From an uncultured Pantoea sp. (GTDB lineage: Bacteria > Pseudomonadota > Gammaproteobacteria > Enterobacterales > Enterobacteriaceae), in NCBI GenBank assembly GCA_913778495.1, contig CAJYVD010000035.1, forward strand, positions 62,001 to 126,000: 64,000 nucleotides of DNA. Reading direction: 5' to 3'. The notes under the pieces were generated by a model. The model did no database searches, was not told the origin of the DNA, and saw nothing but the letters and a program-made list of their open reading frames with translations. Positions 16,850 through 25,957 of this stretch are shown piece after piece. Position numbers and translations under genes: made by a program. The stretch's first letter is position 1, and each line of letters starts with the position of its first letter.

Positions 16850-18247
16850 TCAGTGTGCCTGCCCCAGCGGCAGGAAGGCGTCAGCAAATATGTCGGGCTG
16901 GTAGCCAGAGGCGGCAAACAGGTGCGCACGCGACGCATCAATTGCGGCACGCAGTTGCGCGTGGTCCACGCCCAGCACCCTACCGTTCTGTTTAACGAGG
17001 CGTCCGCCGATCATCACGGTGTCGATGTTGCTGCGCTCGGCGGCATGAACCACAGTGCCAAAGGCATTGCCGGACGGGTAGAGATTGAGATCGGTGGCGT
17101 TAATCAGCACCAGATCGGCTTGTTTGCCAGGCGTCAGGCTGCCCACTTTGTGCTGTAGCCCTGCGCAGGCGGCGCCATCAAGCGTCGCGGCTTTGAGGAG
17201 CCGCGACGCAGGTAGCGTTTTGAGCGCAGGTTCAGCGTCGCAGCACTGCTGCTTATGCATGCCCATCACCCGCTGCAGGTAAAAGGCAACGCGCATCTCC
17301 ATAAACATGTCGGTGCTGTACGACGTTTCATTGTCTACACTCAGGCCAGGTGTGATGCCATGCCGCTGCGCGGCCTCAATGGCGAACATTCCGCTTTCGA
17401 TCCCATAGTGAGCGTCTGAGCGTGGGCAGACATTCACCCGAACGCCGGCTTCCCGCAGAATTTCCCATCCCCGGTCGGGTAGCGCCGTGCAGTGATTGAA
17501 AATATTGTCCGGCCCCAGCAGTCCCTGCTGATGCAGCGACTCAAGTTGAGACGCCATCTCAGCACCAAAGAACTCCGTGACAATCAACAGTCCCAGCCTG
17601 CGGGCCTCAGCCCATAGCTCGGGTACCAGCTGGGCCATGACGGCGAGAGAGACCCTGCCTTCCGGGTTGTCGGTGAAATACTTCTCCTGCAGACGCTGCC
17701 AGTTTCCCGGCCAGTGCGCGTGATCCCATTCGCCGGCTACTGGTGCGCCGGACGCATGAATGGCACGAATGCCGCTATCGATCAGGGCTTCAACGGCGGC
17801 ATCGGCATGCGCTGCGGTTCGGCTGTTGTGTGAGTTATCAATCGTTGTGGTGATCCCCGCGTCAATCGCGCCCAGCGCTGTCAGCAGGTTACCAACGTAG
17901 ATATCGGCAGGACGGTAATATTTCGCGAAGGAGAAATGCGTGGCGCTGCTGTAGTCGTCCAGGCAGGTGGCGTTTGGATTAATGCGGCGGAGTTGTCCTT
18001 CCCAGGCGTGACGATGAGAGTCGACCATTCCGGGCATGGCGATCATGTTGGTGGCATCAATGACATGCGCCCCCGACACATTGAGGTTCTGGCCCACCGC
18101 GGCGATCGTTGCGCCGTTAATGAGAACATCGCCGCGCTCAATGTTTCCCACGTTCTGGTCCATGCTCAGTATCGTCGCGCCGCGAATCAACAGAGCCTGT
18201 GAAGTGCCATTCGGATTGTTCACAATATTTCGGGTGTAGTCGGTCAT
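16850..18247 (-). CDS. Amidohydrolase-family metal-dependent deaminase/chlorohydrolase
   Basis: The 465-aa member of the amidohydrolase superfamily (AtzA/TrzN, SsnA and guanine-deaminase branch) hydrolyses C-N bonds in ring or amide substrates. The beta-strand-1 metal motif is MVDSHRHAWEG, where HxH is present. Later metal or catalytic positions fit IFNHCTALP (His) and the PGLSVDNETSY segment (Asp). The final ATLDGAACAGLQHKVGSLTPGKQADLVLI stretch is the canonical C-terminal beta domain signature. The start has a good ribosome binding site (GAGGCAAGTTA). A LysR gene is divergent 128 bp away and is the probable regulator. Substrate is unknown. Confidence 0.87.
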   Translation of the reverse strand: MTDYTRNIVNNPNGTSQALLIRGATILSMDQNVGNIERGDVLINGATIAAVGQNLNVSGAHVIDATNMIAMPGMVDSHRHAWEGQLRRINPNATCLDDYSSATHFSFAKYYRPADIYVGNLLTALGAIDAGITTTIDNSHNSRTAAHADAAVEALIDSGIRAIHASGAPVAGEWDHAHWPGNWQRLQEKYFTDNPEGRVSLAVMAQLVPELWAEARRLGLLIVTEFFGAEMASQLESLHQQGLLGPDNIFNHCTALPDRGWEILREAGVRVNVCPRSDAHYGIESGMFAIEAAQRHGITPGLSVDNETSYSTDMFMEMRVAFYLQRVMGMHKQQCCDAEPALKTLPASRLLKAATLDGAACAGLQHKVGSLTPGKQADLVLINATDLNLYPSGNAFGTVVHAAERSNIDTVMIGGRLVKQNGRVLGVDHAQLRAAIDASRAHLFAASGYQPDIFADAFLPLGQAH

Positions 18248-18375
18248 TAACTTGCCTCTTTCTGAACAAGGCGAAAACGATACGCCACGCCATTAGCCTC
18301 AAAAAGATGCGTAAAACGTTTTCATCATTCATAATTCGCGAATAATAAGCGTCACTTTTATTCCGGAGCAGGACG

Positions 18376-19293
18376 ATGGATCGGATCCAGGCTATGCAGG
18401 TTTTTACGCGGGTTGCTGAAGCCGGGAGTTTTGTACGCGCAGCAGAAACCCTGTCAATGCCTTCCTCTACCGTGACCAGCATGATTAAAAACCTGGAGAA
18501 ATACCTGCAGGTTCGTCTGCTGAACCGCACGACAAGACGGGTCAGCCTGACGCCTGAAGGGCTGCAGTATCTGGCGCAATGCCGGGAGATCCTGTCACTG
18601 ATTGAACACAGTGAATCCAGCCTGACCGCTTCCGCCAGCCGTCCTCAGGGACGACTGCGAGTTGATATGCCTGCTGGGATCGCCCACTTCATCGTCATGC
18701 CCAACCTGAAAGCGTTTTACCGGCTTTATCCGGATATTTACCTGATGATTGGCGTGAGCGACCGTCAGGTCGATCTTGTTCAGGAGGGGGTGGATTGCGT
18801 CATACGCGCCGGGGAATTAAGGGACTCCACACTGGTTGCGCGTCCGCTTGGCCAGTTTCGCTGGGTGACCTGCGCCTCACCGGACTATCTCAGGGAGTAC
18901 GGTGTCCCTGAGACGCCGGAAGCGTTATCACACCATCGGGCGATCCATTACTTTTCCGGTTCAGGAAGACGCATTAACGAGCTGCGTTTTACGCGAGGCT
19001 CTGAGGCTTTCTCTGTTCCGGTTGAGGGGGATGCCGCCGTTAATGAAACGGGACTCTACATCAAAATGAGTCTCGCGGGGCTTGGGCTGGCGCAGCTTGC
19101 TGAGAATGTGATTTCGGCCGAGCTGCAGCAAGGAAACCTGATAGAGGTTTTAGCAGACTGGCAGCCTCCCTCTATGCCGGTAACAATGCTCTATCCGCAT
19201 CAGCGTTTTCTCTCTCCCGCCGTGCGGGCTTTTGCTGACTGGGTCGCCGGACTTTTCAACAATAGCGCCGGAGAGACACCGTCTTTCCGGTAA
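18376..19293 (+). CDS. LysR-family transcriptional regulator
   Basis: This 305-aa LysR-type regulator starts MDRIQAMQVFTRVAEAGSF. The winged-helix domain (residues 1-60, with SMPSSTVTSMIKNLEKYL as recognition region) and the NRTTRRVSLTPEG wing are typical of the large CrgA/DmlR-like subgroup. A two-lobed effector-binding domain follows (about 90-300). It is transcribed divergently from the amidohydrolase gene through a 128-bp gap, so it most likely controls that gene and the decayed transporter and SMP-30 genes behind it. The inducer is unknown. Confidence 0.9.
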   Translation: MDRIQAMQVFTRVAEAGSFVRAAETLSMPSSTVTSMIKNLEKYLQVRLLNRTTRRVSLTPEGLQYLAQCREILSLIEHSESSLTASASRPQGRLRVDMPAGIAHFIVMPNLKAFYRLYPDIYLMIGVSDRQVDLVQEGVDCVIRAGELRDSTLVARPLGQFRWVTCASPDYLREYGVPETPEALSHHRAIHYFSGSGRRINELRFTRGSEAFSVPVEGDAAVNETGLYIKMSLAGLGLAQLAENVISAELQQGNLIEVLADWQPPSMPVTMLYPHQRFLSPAVRAFADWVAGLFNNSAGETPSFR

Positions 19294-19556
19294 ACGCGCG
19301 TCTTGAGATCGGCAAGACGCTGCAGAAAAAAACGACGCTCATCCACAGCAGAGGAACCGTGCGCACCTCTATTGTGTCAGGCAGTTCAGCCTGGCTGCTG
19401 AATATTGCGTCCGGCATCGCGGCCCGACGCAGGTCAGATACATTTGATGATTGATTGCCCTGGGCCATCTGGCCTGCACAGCGTCCGCTTGGTGCAAACT
19501 GACCTTGCAAACATCATTGTTTTAATAAGCAGATAACGGGCTATGCCATGTGGACG

Positions 19557-19994
19557 TTATTGACCGCGCTCCATCAACTCTAGCGTCTGTCCATCGGGGC
19601 TTTGTAAATATATTACTCGGGTTCCCTGCATGGGGCCTGATGAAACTGTCTGAGGTGTACCGGGTGTTTTCCAGCCATACTCGGATACTTTGCTCAAGAG
19701 CGTATCAAGATCCTCAACGATAAATGCAAGGTGAGCATAGCCAGGGATGTAGGGGGCTGAAGGTTCTTCTGGCTGTTTGATGTTATCGTATTGCAGTAAT
19801 TCAATTTTGATGCCGGCCAGTTCAAGCAACGCCATTCGCACATCCGCGCCCCTTGCGCCTGTCACTTCATCAATAATAGGCCCAGACATTTTCCCTTCGC
19901 GTAATAACTTTCCGCCAAGAATATGCGTCCAGAAGAATAATGACTCTTCTATGTTTTTAACTGAAAACCCGACGTGATCCACTATTTTTATCAT
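19557..19994 (-). CDS. VOC-family protein (glyoxalase/epimerase-like)
   Basis: This 145-aa vicinal-oxygen-chelate protein has two beta-alpha-beta-beta-beta modules. The first begins IVDHVGFSVKNIEESLFFW (metal His at HVGF). The second begins GYAHLAFIVEDLDTLL (His) and ends DGQTLELMERG, where the Glu is a usual metal ligand. The layout resembles methylmalonyl-CoA epimerase and lactoylglutathione lyase relatives; the substrate cannot be inferred. A good ribosome binding site (AGCAGGT) precedes the ATG. The gene is monocistronic, at the left edge of the mosaic region where the two-hairpin repeats begin. Confidence 0.88.
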   Translation of the reverse strand: MIKIVDHVGFSVKNIEESLFFWTHILGGKLLREGKMSGPIIDEVTGARGADVRMALLELAGIKIELLQYDNIKQPEEPSAPYIPGYAHLAFIVEDLDTLLSKVSEYGWKTPGTPQTVSSGPMQGTRVIYLQSPDGQTLELMERGQ

Positions 19995-20113
19995 GATATT
20001 ACCTGCTGATTTTTAAAAGACCACCAAACTATCTGACATCTCCACTTCAATACTTCACGGTATGTGCGGCGGTAATTTACCCATCCAAGCGGCCCTTAAG
20101 CTCAGTCAGTTTA

Positions 20114-20136
20114 TCTGCTTTGTGCCAGAAGCGGAC
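20114..20136. repeat. Intergenic hairpin repeat, single right-hand unit
   Basis: Copy of the region-specific repeat, reading TCTGCTT then TGTGCCAG then AAGCGGAC. The left arm is degraded. Confidence 0.7.
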
Positions 20137-20283
20137 ACTGCTGAAACAAGGCTGGCTCAGTTAACGGGAAGCCAGCCATTCGACCACACTACGTTGGGCG
20201 TTTCAGTTCCTAACTTTAATGAAATAAAGGATCAAGATTCGAATCTCATACCCTTTTGACGCCTTATGGTGTAGGTGAAATAG

Positions 20284-21165
20284 TCAATTCCAGTATTCGT
20301 ATTTCGCCGTCATTACGGCGGTATGTTTGTTCACAAATTGTTTACCGGTACGATCATTTGGGGTAATCGTGATATCCATATTCGCGCGGATGCAATCCCC
20401 GTGTGCGCTCCACTCCTGGCAGGTGGCGATCATTTTTTCAATGGTGAAATACGTCTGAGTCTGGCTCATGGTCAACTCACGGCCCTCGTTATCGTAACCA
20501 AACTCTTCAATGGTTGAAGGTGATTGCGTTTTGACCAGCCGATGATTGGCATCATAACTATATACGGTCGTCTTATTATCAATTGCCATACTTCCTTTGC
20601 TCGCCGCGCTTGCCAGTAGTCCCGATGAGGTTAAGGCATAGTCGATTGTGCTCGCTGCGATTTTTTCTTTATCTTCCGGCTTGGTGGGCGCGATAATCGA
20701 ACGACTCACTGCGCGTTTTATAATTCCTTTATCGTTAAGCAAGTAGACTCCCTCAAGGGTTTGTCGATATAACTGATTATTTTTCTTGCTTTTTTTATCG
20801 GCCATCATCCCGTATGAGTCTAACTGAATGCGCCAGCCAAATTCCGTTTTATTCAACTGGCTTTCAGAGGTTGCCGTGAAAACGGTTTCCTGCCCTGAGG
20901 AGGTTTTGACCTCTTTCATATTGCCGCTAATCAGCTCACCACATTGGCTGAAGTGGATTTGAAATGCTGTACGGAGATACCCATCAGGACTATCAATAGT
21001 GACTGATACAGACTTGGGTATTTCCGTTATTATCTGCCGGTTAGTCAGGATGAAATCGTTCAGTTTGTTCTTAGCTAATATTTCCGCAGTGCATTGTGCT
21101 GCATAACTCTGAAATGTGCAGAGGGATAAGAGAGTAATAAATAGACGTTTATTATTGGATGACAT
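20284..21165 (-). CDS. Secreted hypothetical protein with YD/RHS-like repeat motif
   Basis: This is a 293-aa protein with a signal peptide (KRLFITLLSLCTFQSYA, cleavage near 22) and therefore periplasmic or exported. The central part has the sequences VYSYDANHRLVKTQS and EFGYDNEGRELTMSQ, which resemble single YD (RHS) repeats. Full RHS proteins carry many such repeats, so this is not a toxin-delivery RHS protein. Two cysteines near the C-terminus (ATCQEWSAHGDC) could pair. A good ribosome binding site (AAGGAC) precedes the ATG. It is monocistronic, with a two-hairpin repeat unit beyond each end. Function unknown. Confidence 0.75.
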   Translation of the reverse strand: MSSNNKRLFITLLSLCTFQSYAAQCTAEILAKNKLNDFILTNRQIITEIPKSVSVTIDSPDGYLRTAFQIHFSQCGELISGNMKEVKTSSGQETVFTATSESQLNKTEFGWRIQLDSYGMMADKKSKKNNQLYRQTLEGVYLLNDKGIIKRAVSRSIIAPTKPEDKEKIAASTIDYALTSSGLLASAASKGSMAIDNKTTVYSYDANHRLVKTQSPSTIEEFGYDNEGRELTMSQTQTYFTIEKMIATCQEWSAHGDCIRANMDITITPNDRTGKQFVNKHTAVMTAKYEYWN

Positions 21166-21286
21166 TATTTTTTGTCCTTATGTTCTGGGCGGGCTTGAAT
21201 CATAACATGATGTGGAATTCGGTGTAATTTGTCGTCGGGTGATTAAACTTAGCAGAATGAAAAAACGCAGTCGTCATCAGTTAAAT

Positions 21287-21310
21287 GTCCGCTTTGTGCC
21301 AGAAGCGGAC
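21287..21310. repeat. Intergenic hairpin repeat, perfect single unit
   Basis: GTCCGCTT, spacer TGTGCCAG, AAGCGGAC: a perfect 8-bp inverted repeat and the best preserved right-hand unit of the family. It lies between divergent genes. Confidence 0.85.
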
Positions 21311-21378
21311 CTTCAGGCAGCAATGTCATCGTTGCATAATGAAAAAGATGATGAATAGTATTTTTTTACGTAAGGTAA

Positions 21379-21934
21379 ATGCTAATTCCAGAGACAAATA
21401 AGACTGTAAGCGTGGGCAGATTTAAGGGTAAACGGATACTTATTACGGGAGGCATGAGTGGCACGGGGCTGGCAGGCGCTCAGCGTATTGTCACGGAAGG
21501 TGGACATGTAGCCATAACCGGTCTTAATGAAGAAAGACTGGAGCGTGCACGCAATCTGCTTCCTGCAGCTTCGCTTATTCTAAAAAGACATGGGCTGGGT
21601 GAGGCTATTAACGACTGGGGTTCACTTGATGGATTATGGCTAAATGTCAGCGTTGCTGTAGTAGGCTCTCCGGAATCTGTAACGGCAGGTTCTTTTAATC
21701 GTATGATGAACGTTGATGTGCGGGCCCGATGTTACAGCTGGCAGCCCTATCCGAATCGCTCAAATCAGGCGCGTCCATTTTGGTAACTTCCTCCTCCTCT
21801 GTCTATGAAGGTACGTCGATGACAAGCCTGTACGCAGCGGCAAAAGGTGCCATTATCTTTATGACGCATCCTATGTTACCGGCAGCCAGTATGCTGTAGA
21901 TGGTGGGCTGGTTCATTACTGTAGTTTTTTAAGG
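21379..21934 (+). pseudogene. Short-chain dehydrogenase/reductase, frameshifted and internally deleted
   Basis: The first frame (from ATG 21379) has the SDR cofactor motif GGMSGTGLA and the LDGLWLNVSVA region. It runs to a stop at 21786 after losing frame near 21735. The next frame continues with LAALSESLKSGASILVTSS and SLYAAAKGA, which is the catalytic Ser and Tyr-x-x-x-Lys region. The distance to the end is far too short, and a third frame supplies the C-terminal GSQYAVDGGLVHY. Two frameshifts and a deletion of the middle of the C-terminal half therefore broke a gene of about 240-250 codons. It lies 14-20 bp before an intact O-methyltransferase gene. Confidence 0.8.
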
Positions 21935-21947
21935 AGAGTAAATTCAT

Positions 21948-22631
21948 ATGCGCATTCCGGATTACCCTTCACAAGATTCCGATAAATGGGCTCAGGTAGA
22001 TGCCTGGTTTTCTGAAAAGCTAGCCCCTGAAGATTCAGATTTAAAATACGCTCTCGCTAATAACTCAGCTCAAGGTTTGCCGACACATGACGTATCCTCT
22101 TTGCAGGGAAAAATGCTGGCTATTTTCATGCAAATGTCACGTGCCGTTCGTGTTCTTGAAATAGGCACACTTGGGGGGTATAGCACCCTATGGATGGCCA
22201 AAGCTCTTCCACCCCATGGAAGCATAACGACAATTGAATTCAACGAGCATCATGCAGAAGTGGCCAGCCAGAACATTAATAAAGCGGGGCTGGCTGAGCG
22301 CGTTACGTTGCACAGGGGAGCTGCGCTTGAGGTCTTACCCACGCTTGATGCTCCTTTTGACCTGATTTTTATCGATGCCGATAAAGTGAATAATCCCCAC
22401 TACCTAGAATGGGCTATCAGACTGTCGAAACCAGGCACTGTTATCGTTGGAGATAACACAGTGCGCGGTGGCAATGTCATCGAATCTGGTAGTGAAGATC
22501 CGAACGTTATAGGCCTGCGAAAATTTGTAGAAATGATTTCTGTGGATGAGCGCCTTGAAGCGACGGCAGTTCAGACTGTTGGTGAAAAGGGATGGGATGG
22601 TTTTGTTCTAGCCGTCGTTAAAACCTTATGA
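21948..22631 (+). CDS. Class I SAM-dependent O-methyltransferase (methyltransferase family 3)
   Basis: This is a 227-aa enzyme of the catechol/caffeoyl-CoA O-methyltransferase type. SAM motif I is VLEIGTLGGYSTLWMA (about residues 66-81), an acidic residue follows in TIEFNEHHAEVA, and the metal and catalytic region is DLIFIDADKVN (about 140) with GDNTVRGG downstream. These are the divalent-metal ligands of the family. A GGAGAG ribosome binding site precedes the ATG. The gene follows the broken SDR gene in the same direction, so it may once have been the second gene of a modification pair. A two-hairpin repeat follows it. Confidence 0.9.
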   Translation: MRIPDYPSQDSDKWAQVDAWFSEKLAPEDSDLKYALANNSAQGLPTHDVSSLQGKMLAIFMQMSRAVRVLEIGTLGGYSTLWMAKALPPHGSITTIEFNEHHAEVASQNINKAGLAERVTLHRGAALEVLPTLDAPFDLIFIDADKVNNPHYLEWAIRLSKPGTVIVGDNTVRGGNVIESGSEDPNVIGLRKFVEMISVDERLEATAVQTVGEKGWDGFVLAVVKTL

Positions 22632-22740
22632 TGTTGCTCATCATTCAGGAAAAAAAATTACCTCAAATGTTTATTAACAGTTCCTGAACGATAAATAAAA
22701 ACGGTGCTGTTTATGATGTCTTAAAAGTTAAATACAAAAT

Positions 22741-22806
22741 GTTCGCTTTCCTCTCATAACGAACATTTTTTGTTGCACATGTCCGCGTTATGCCAAAAGC
22801 GGACAT
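22741..22806. repeat. Two-hairpin intergenic repeat, full-length copy
   Basis: Left unit at 22741-22764 (GTTCGCTTTC...ATAACGAAC, compensated C-to-T and G-to-A changes keep the arms paired) and right unit at 22781-22804 (GTCCGC...GCGGAC). It lies between convergent genes. Confidence 0.75.
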
Positions 22807-22822
22807 GGGTATTTTACCGGAG

Positions 22823-23305
22823 TTAAGCACCTTTCAATGCACTAAATTCAGCAGGGCTGGATGAATCTTTGCAGAGTATGTCGATGATTAAATCGTGGGG
22901 AAAGATGGTTTCGCTGGTATCTTTGAGCTCCTTTAATGTCCACCAGTGATGCTTTTTAATAACTCGCTTTTCATTTTCACTCCATCCTGAGTCGTCGATA
23001 TCACGCTTTTCAGCATGGATGATAAAGAAGCTCTCTTCAGCAAGAACGGTCTCTCCATCAGGCAGTTGCATAGGGAAAGTTCGGGATGCCACCACCGCTC
23101 CAGCGGACTCTCTTTTTAATCCGATCTCTTCCTGCAGCTCCCTGAGCGCTGCCTGTTCGAAGGATTCATTGTGTTCAAGCCCACCGCCAGGCGTCGCCCA
23201 GTAGGACATGCCGCTTAATGCGTCATTTTTATGGGAAAAATTAAACAGCAAAACATTTTTGTCAGGTGAAACAATAATTAACCGAGATGATTGCCGAGTA
23301 CGCAT
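22823..23305 (-). CDS. NUDIX hydrolase
   Basis: This is a 160-aa Nudix enzyme that hydrolyses nucleoside diphosphates linked to another moiety. The Nudix box matches the consensus exactly: Gly41, Glu47, Arg55-Glu56, Glu59-Glu60, Gly62. The GGGLEHNESFEQ stretch places it among 8-oxo-dGTP/ADP-ribose-type members, but the substrate is not readable. The ribosome binding site AAGGA precedes the ATG at 23305. It is monocistronic, convergent with the O-methyltransferase gene and bordered by two-hairpin repeats on both sides. Confidence 0.92.
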   Translation of the reverse strand: MRTRQSSRLIIVSPDKNVLLFNFSHKNDALSGMSYWATPGGGLEHNESFEQAALRELQEEIGLKRESAGAVVASRTFPMQLPDGETVLAEESFFIIHAEKRDIDDSGWSENEKRVIKKHHWWTLKELKDTSETIFPHDLIIDILCKDSSSPAEFSALKGA

Positions 23306-23442
23306 GAAGCATCCTTATGATTCCGTTAAAAGCTGTTTTCCGTTTCGCTATTCAACCATAAACAGCCGCCTGAATCGTTCAGAACAAGCCCTTAAAATTA
23401 ATAAGACGTTTAGTTCGTTAAACATTCACCTTGTATGACAGC

Positions 23443-23506
23443 GTCCGCTTTTCACTCAGAGCGGACAACGCCTGAAGAAGGCCAGAGGCTTGTTTTATAA
23501 ACGGAC
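23443..23506. repeat. Two-hairpin intergenic repeat, full-length copy
   Basis: The left unit is GTCCGCTTTTCACTCAGAG followed by CGGAC (23443-23466). The right unit is decayed but ends in AACGGAC. This is the last copy before the 23.5-32.3 kb block that lacks the repeat. Confidence 0.75.
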
Positions 23507-23570
23507 GCTGACCTGCCTTACTGCAGAATTTTCACGTTGTACCGCGCCAGTCAGCAGCGCGGCACTTCAG

Positions 23571-25223
23571 TCAGAAATGCGTCCAGCCTTCGTCTTTGTT
23601 CGTTTTGTCGATGCTTGTTCCCGGCGTACTGAAGTTCTCTCTTACGGGTTGAGAGACCGCATTAAAAGCAGACGTAATGGCCTGATTACCCATACGGAAT
23701 ACGGATACGGCCTGGAGAAGCCGTTCGGCCTGAATTTTAAGGCTTGCAGCAGCTGAGGCCGACTCCTCGACGAGCGAGGCGTTCTGTTGCGTGGTGCTGT
23801 CCATCTCCGTTACCGCAATGCCTATCTGTTCAATACCCCGGGCCTGTTCGGCGCTTGAAGATGTGATTTCCTCTACGGTGTCAGTCAGCTTTCCGACCGC
23901 AGAGAGGATGCCTGACATTGTCTCAGAGGCGTGTACCACTAATTTGTTACCCTCTTCGACGCTGTGCGCATTTGCAGCAATCAGCTGACGTATTTCACCA
24001 GCAGCTGTTGCACTGCGCTGTGCCAGAGATCTTACCTCGCTTGCCACCACGGCAAATCCACGGCCATGTTCACCTGCCCGTGCCGCCTCAACCGCGGCGT
24101 TGAGCGCAAGGATATTCGTCTGGAATGCGATTCCGTCAATCACGGCAGTAATCTCAGCAATTCGGCCGGAGCTTTCGCTGATGGTCTTCATGGTCCCGGT
24201 AATGGCGCCGGTGGCATCGCTGCCTTTATTCGCCACATCGCGTACGCCCACCGCCAGCTGACCGGCCTGCCGTGCGTTTTCCGCATTGTTCCTGACGGTC
24301 ATACCCAGCTGCGTCATGGTTGCCGCTGTCTGCTCCAGTGCACTGGCCTGCTCTTCAGTTCGTTGTGACAGGTCAGCGTTTCCCTGCGCAATCTGGTTGC
24401 TGGCTGATGCAACACTTTCCGCATTGCTTCTTACCTGGCTGACGGTATTAATCAGCGAATCCTGCATGTCACGAATGGCCGATAGTAGAACGCCTGTCTC
24501 ATCTTTATGACCAGCAGGTACAGCGCCACTTAGATCACCCAAGGCTACGCGACGTGCAGCCTTAACAGCCTCCGCAAGTGGTCGTGTGATACTCCGGGTA
24601 ATAAAAAATGCAGATATAGTTGCCAGTAGTACTGCAACGACACCTGCGGAAATCAGCACCGTCAGTGCCGACGAACGGTCTGCTCGTGCCTCTGCAGCGG
24701 CGGTAATCATCCGCGATTCCTGATGGTCCTGCAGTTGTTTTAGGGAGGCCATGAATGCATCCTGACTTTGATAGCGCGGACTAAAAAGCAGCTGCGTAGC
24801 TTCGTCACCTTTGCCGTTTTTCGCGAGGGATACTACCTCATCGATGAAAGGCAGAAAGAGATTTGCCCGGTCCGTGAGGCGCTTAAAGATTTCCAACCCC
24901 GTCGGTGAACTGACTTGTTTCTGAAGCAATCCGAGTAGGCCGTCAAGCTCGTGCCTTTCGCGATTGTAGTCACTAATAGCTTTCTCTCTCTGAGATTCAT
25001 CCTTGAGAATAATTGCATTGCGTGCAAGGCGACTCATGTCTGATGTGAGATAGCGCAGAGACTGGGAGGCGGAGGATTTACTGTATAGGCTGCCTGAAAT
25101 TTCCTCGTTCACATTGCCAAGCGAGTTAACTTTAAAGACGCCAATCAGCACCATGATAATGACAAGCAATGCCATAAAGCCGAAGGCCACACTGAGTCTT
25201 ATACCTATTTTTATATTATTCAT
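23571..25223 (-). CDS. Methyl-accepting chemotaxis protein
   Basis: This 550-aa transmembrane chemoreceptor feeds CheA/CheW. The first helix lies near residues 8-30, followed by a four-helix-bundle periplasmic sensor (about 35-185) and a second helix (about 190-212). A HAMP domain and the signalling domain with the hairpin tip [20 protein letters not shown] complete it. The tail ends EGWTHF, reminiscent of the NWETF pentapeptide that tethers CheR/CheB but not identical. AGGGAA precedes the ATG. The ligand is unknown; the sensor resembles the Tar/Tsr bundle class in length. It abuts the arsenic cluster without sharing its operon. Confidence 0.92.
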   Translation of the reverse strand: MNNIKIGIRLSVAFGFMALLVIIMVLIGVFKVNSLGNVNEEISGSLYSKSSASQSLRYLTSDMSRLARNAIILKDESQREKAISDYNRERHELDGLLGLLQKQVSSPTGLEIFKRLTDRANLFLPFIDEVVSLAKNGKGDEATQLLFSPRYQSQDAFMASLKQLQDHQESRMITAAAEARADRSSALTVLISAGVVAVLLATISAFFITRSITRPLAEAVKAARRVALGDLSGAVPAGHKDETGVLLSAIRDMQDSLINTVSQVRSNAESVASASNQIAQGNADLSQRTEEQASALEQTAATMTQLGMTVRNNAENARQAGQLAVGVRDVANKGSDATGAITGTMKTISESSGRIAEITAVIDGIAFQTNILALNAAVEAARAGEHGRGFAVVASEVRSLAQRSATAAGEIRQLIAANAHSVEEGNKLVVHASETMSGILSAVGKLTDTVEEITSSSAEQARGIEQIGIAVTEMDSTTQQNASLVEESASAAASLKIQAERLLQAVSVFRMGNQAITSAFNAVSQPVRENFSTPGTSIDKTNKDEGWTHF

Positions 25224-25514
25224 GAACGTTCCCTGATATCGGCAGGTATCAGCGCTGATCTATGGTGACATCAATGCTGATACGTAAACTCTCCCGTGCT
25301 GCAGGAGAGCGATGTAGTAAATTTCCGTTTTGTTTTATGACGGAATTATTACTATCGGCAGCGATTAAAAAACGTTCATTCTGAATGTGCCAAATCTGAA
25401 AGCCGGGCAGATCGCATGGCTGTTTCTGAGCATCGTTAAACCGGCTTGAACAGCGAAAGGTAAGGCGGCAAGTGCTAATCCACTCCTGAAGACAGCAAAA
25501 TGCCTGTGATGCCA

Positions 25515-25896
25515 ATATTCCACTTAATGCGGATGATACCCATGACGTCCGGAGCGGTCCGGCCGTCACAGGGAAAAACGCTCGCGGTCATGCAGGTCAG
25601 CGGCGGCTCGCAGTCGTTCAATGCCGTCAACCAGATGCGCATCCTCGGACGCTGGATGCGCATGATCACCATCCCGAACCAGTCATCCGTGGCTAAAGCC
25701 TGGGCTGAGTTTGAAGAAGATGGCTGCATGAAGCCTTCCCCGTATTATGACCGCATCGGAGATGTCATGGAGGAGCTGAGGAAGTTCACCCTGCTGACGC
25801 GAGGATGCAGTGACTACTTGACCGATCGCTACAGTGAAAGGAAAGAGAGCGCCGCGCAGCTGTCTGAGCGGGTTAATCAGCGCAGTGTACGACAAA
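25515..25896 (+). pseudogene. arsH: arsH remnant (C-terminal half of an NADPH-dependent FMN reductase)
   Basis: The frame encodes the conserved C-terminal half of ArsH, an NADPH:FMN oxidoreductase of arsenic-resistance operons. Recognisable pieces are [55 protein letters not shown] and [19 protein letters not shown]. The N-terminal half, with the flavin-binding P-loop, is missing. The normal end is not followed by a stop, and the frame runs on into the antisense of arsC. The left break point near 25.5 kb lies just upstream of the chemoreceptor gene, suggesting a deletion or insertion joined the two. In intact clusters arsH is often convergent with arsC, as here. Confidence 0.85.
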
Positions 25897-25957
25897 AGCC
25901 GACATCTGCGGGCTTTTGTCTTTGCGTCTTCCTTTCTGCCGGCAGCACGCTGAAAAA

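Noticed and set aside
16850..18247. The amidohydrolase as the missing KomA deaminase of the HAM1-SIR2 pair
   Set aside because: It is nearly 27 kb away, belongs to the AtzA/SsnA-like branch rather than adenosine deaminases, and has its own LysR regulator and operon context.
19256..19510. 84-aa minus-strand frame after the LysR gene
   Set aside because: Composition and lack of a ribosome binding site suggest a chance frame; it overlaps the end of the LysR gene and shows no recognisable family. The 263-bp gap is best treated as non-coding.
20225..20250. GATTCGAATC motif resembling a tRNA T-loop
   Set aside because: No acceptor or anticodon stems could be paired around it; an isolated palindrome only.
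25249..25500. Short frames between the chemoreceptor and the arsH remnant
   Set aside because: No ribosome binding sites or family motifs; likely promoter DNA of the chemoreceptor and junction debris.
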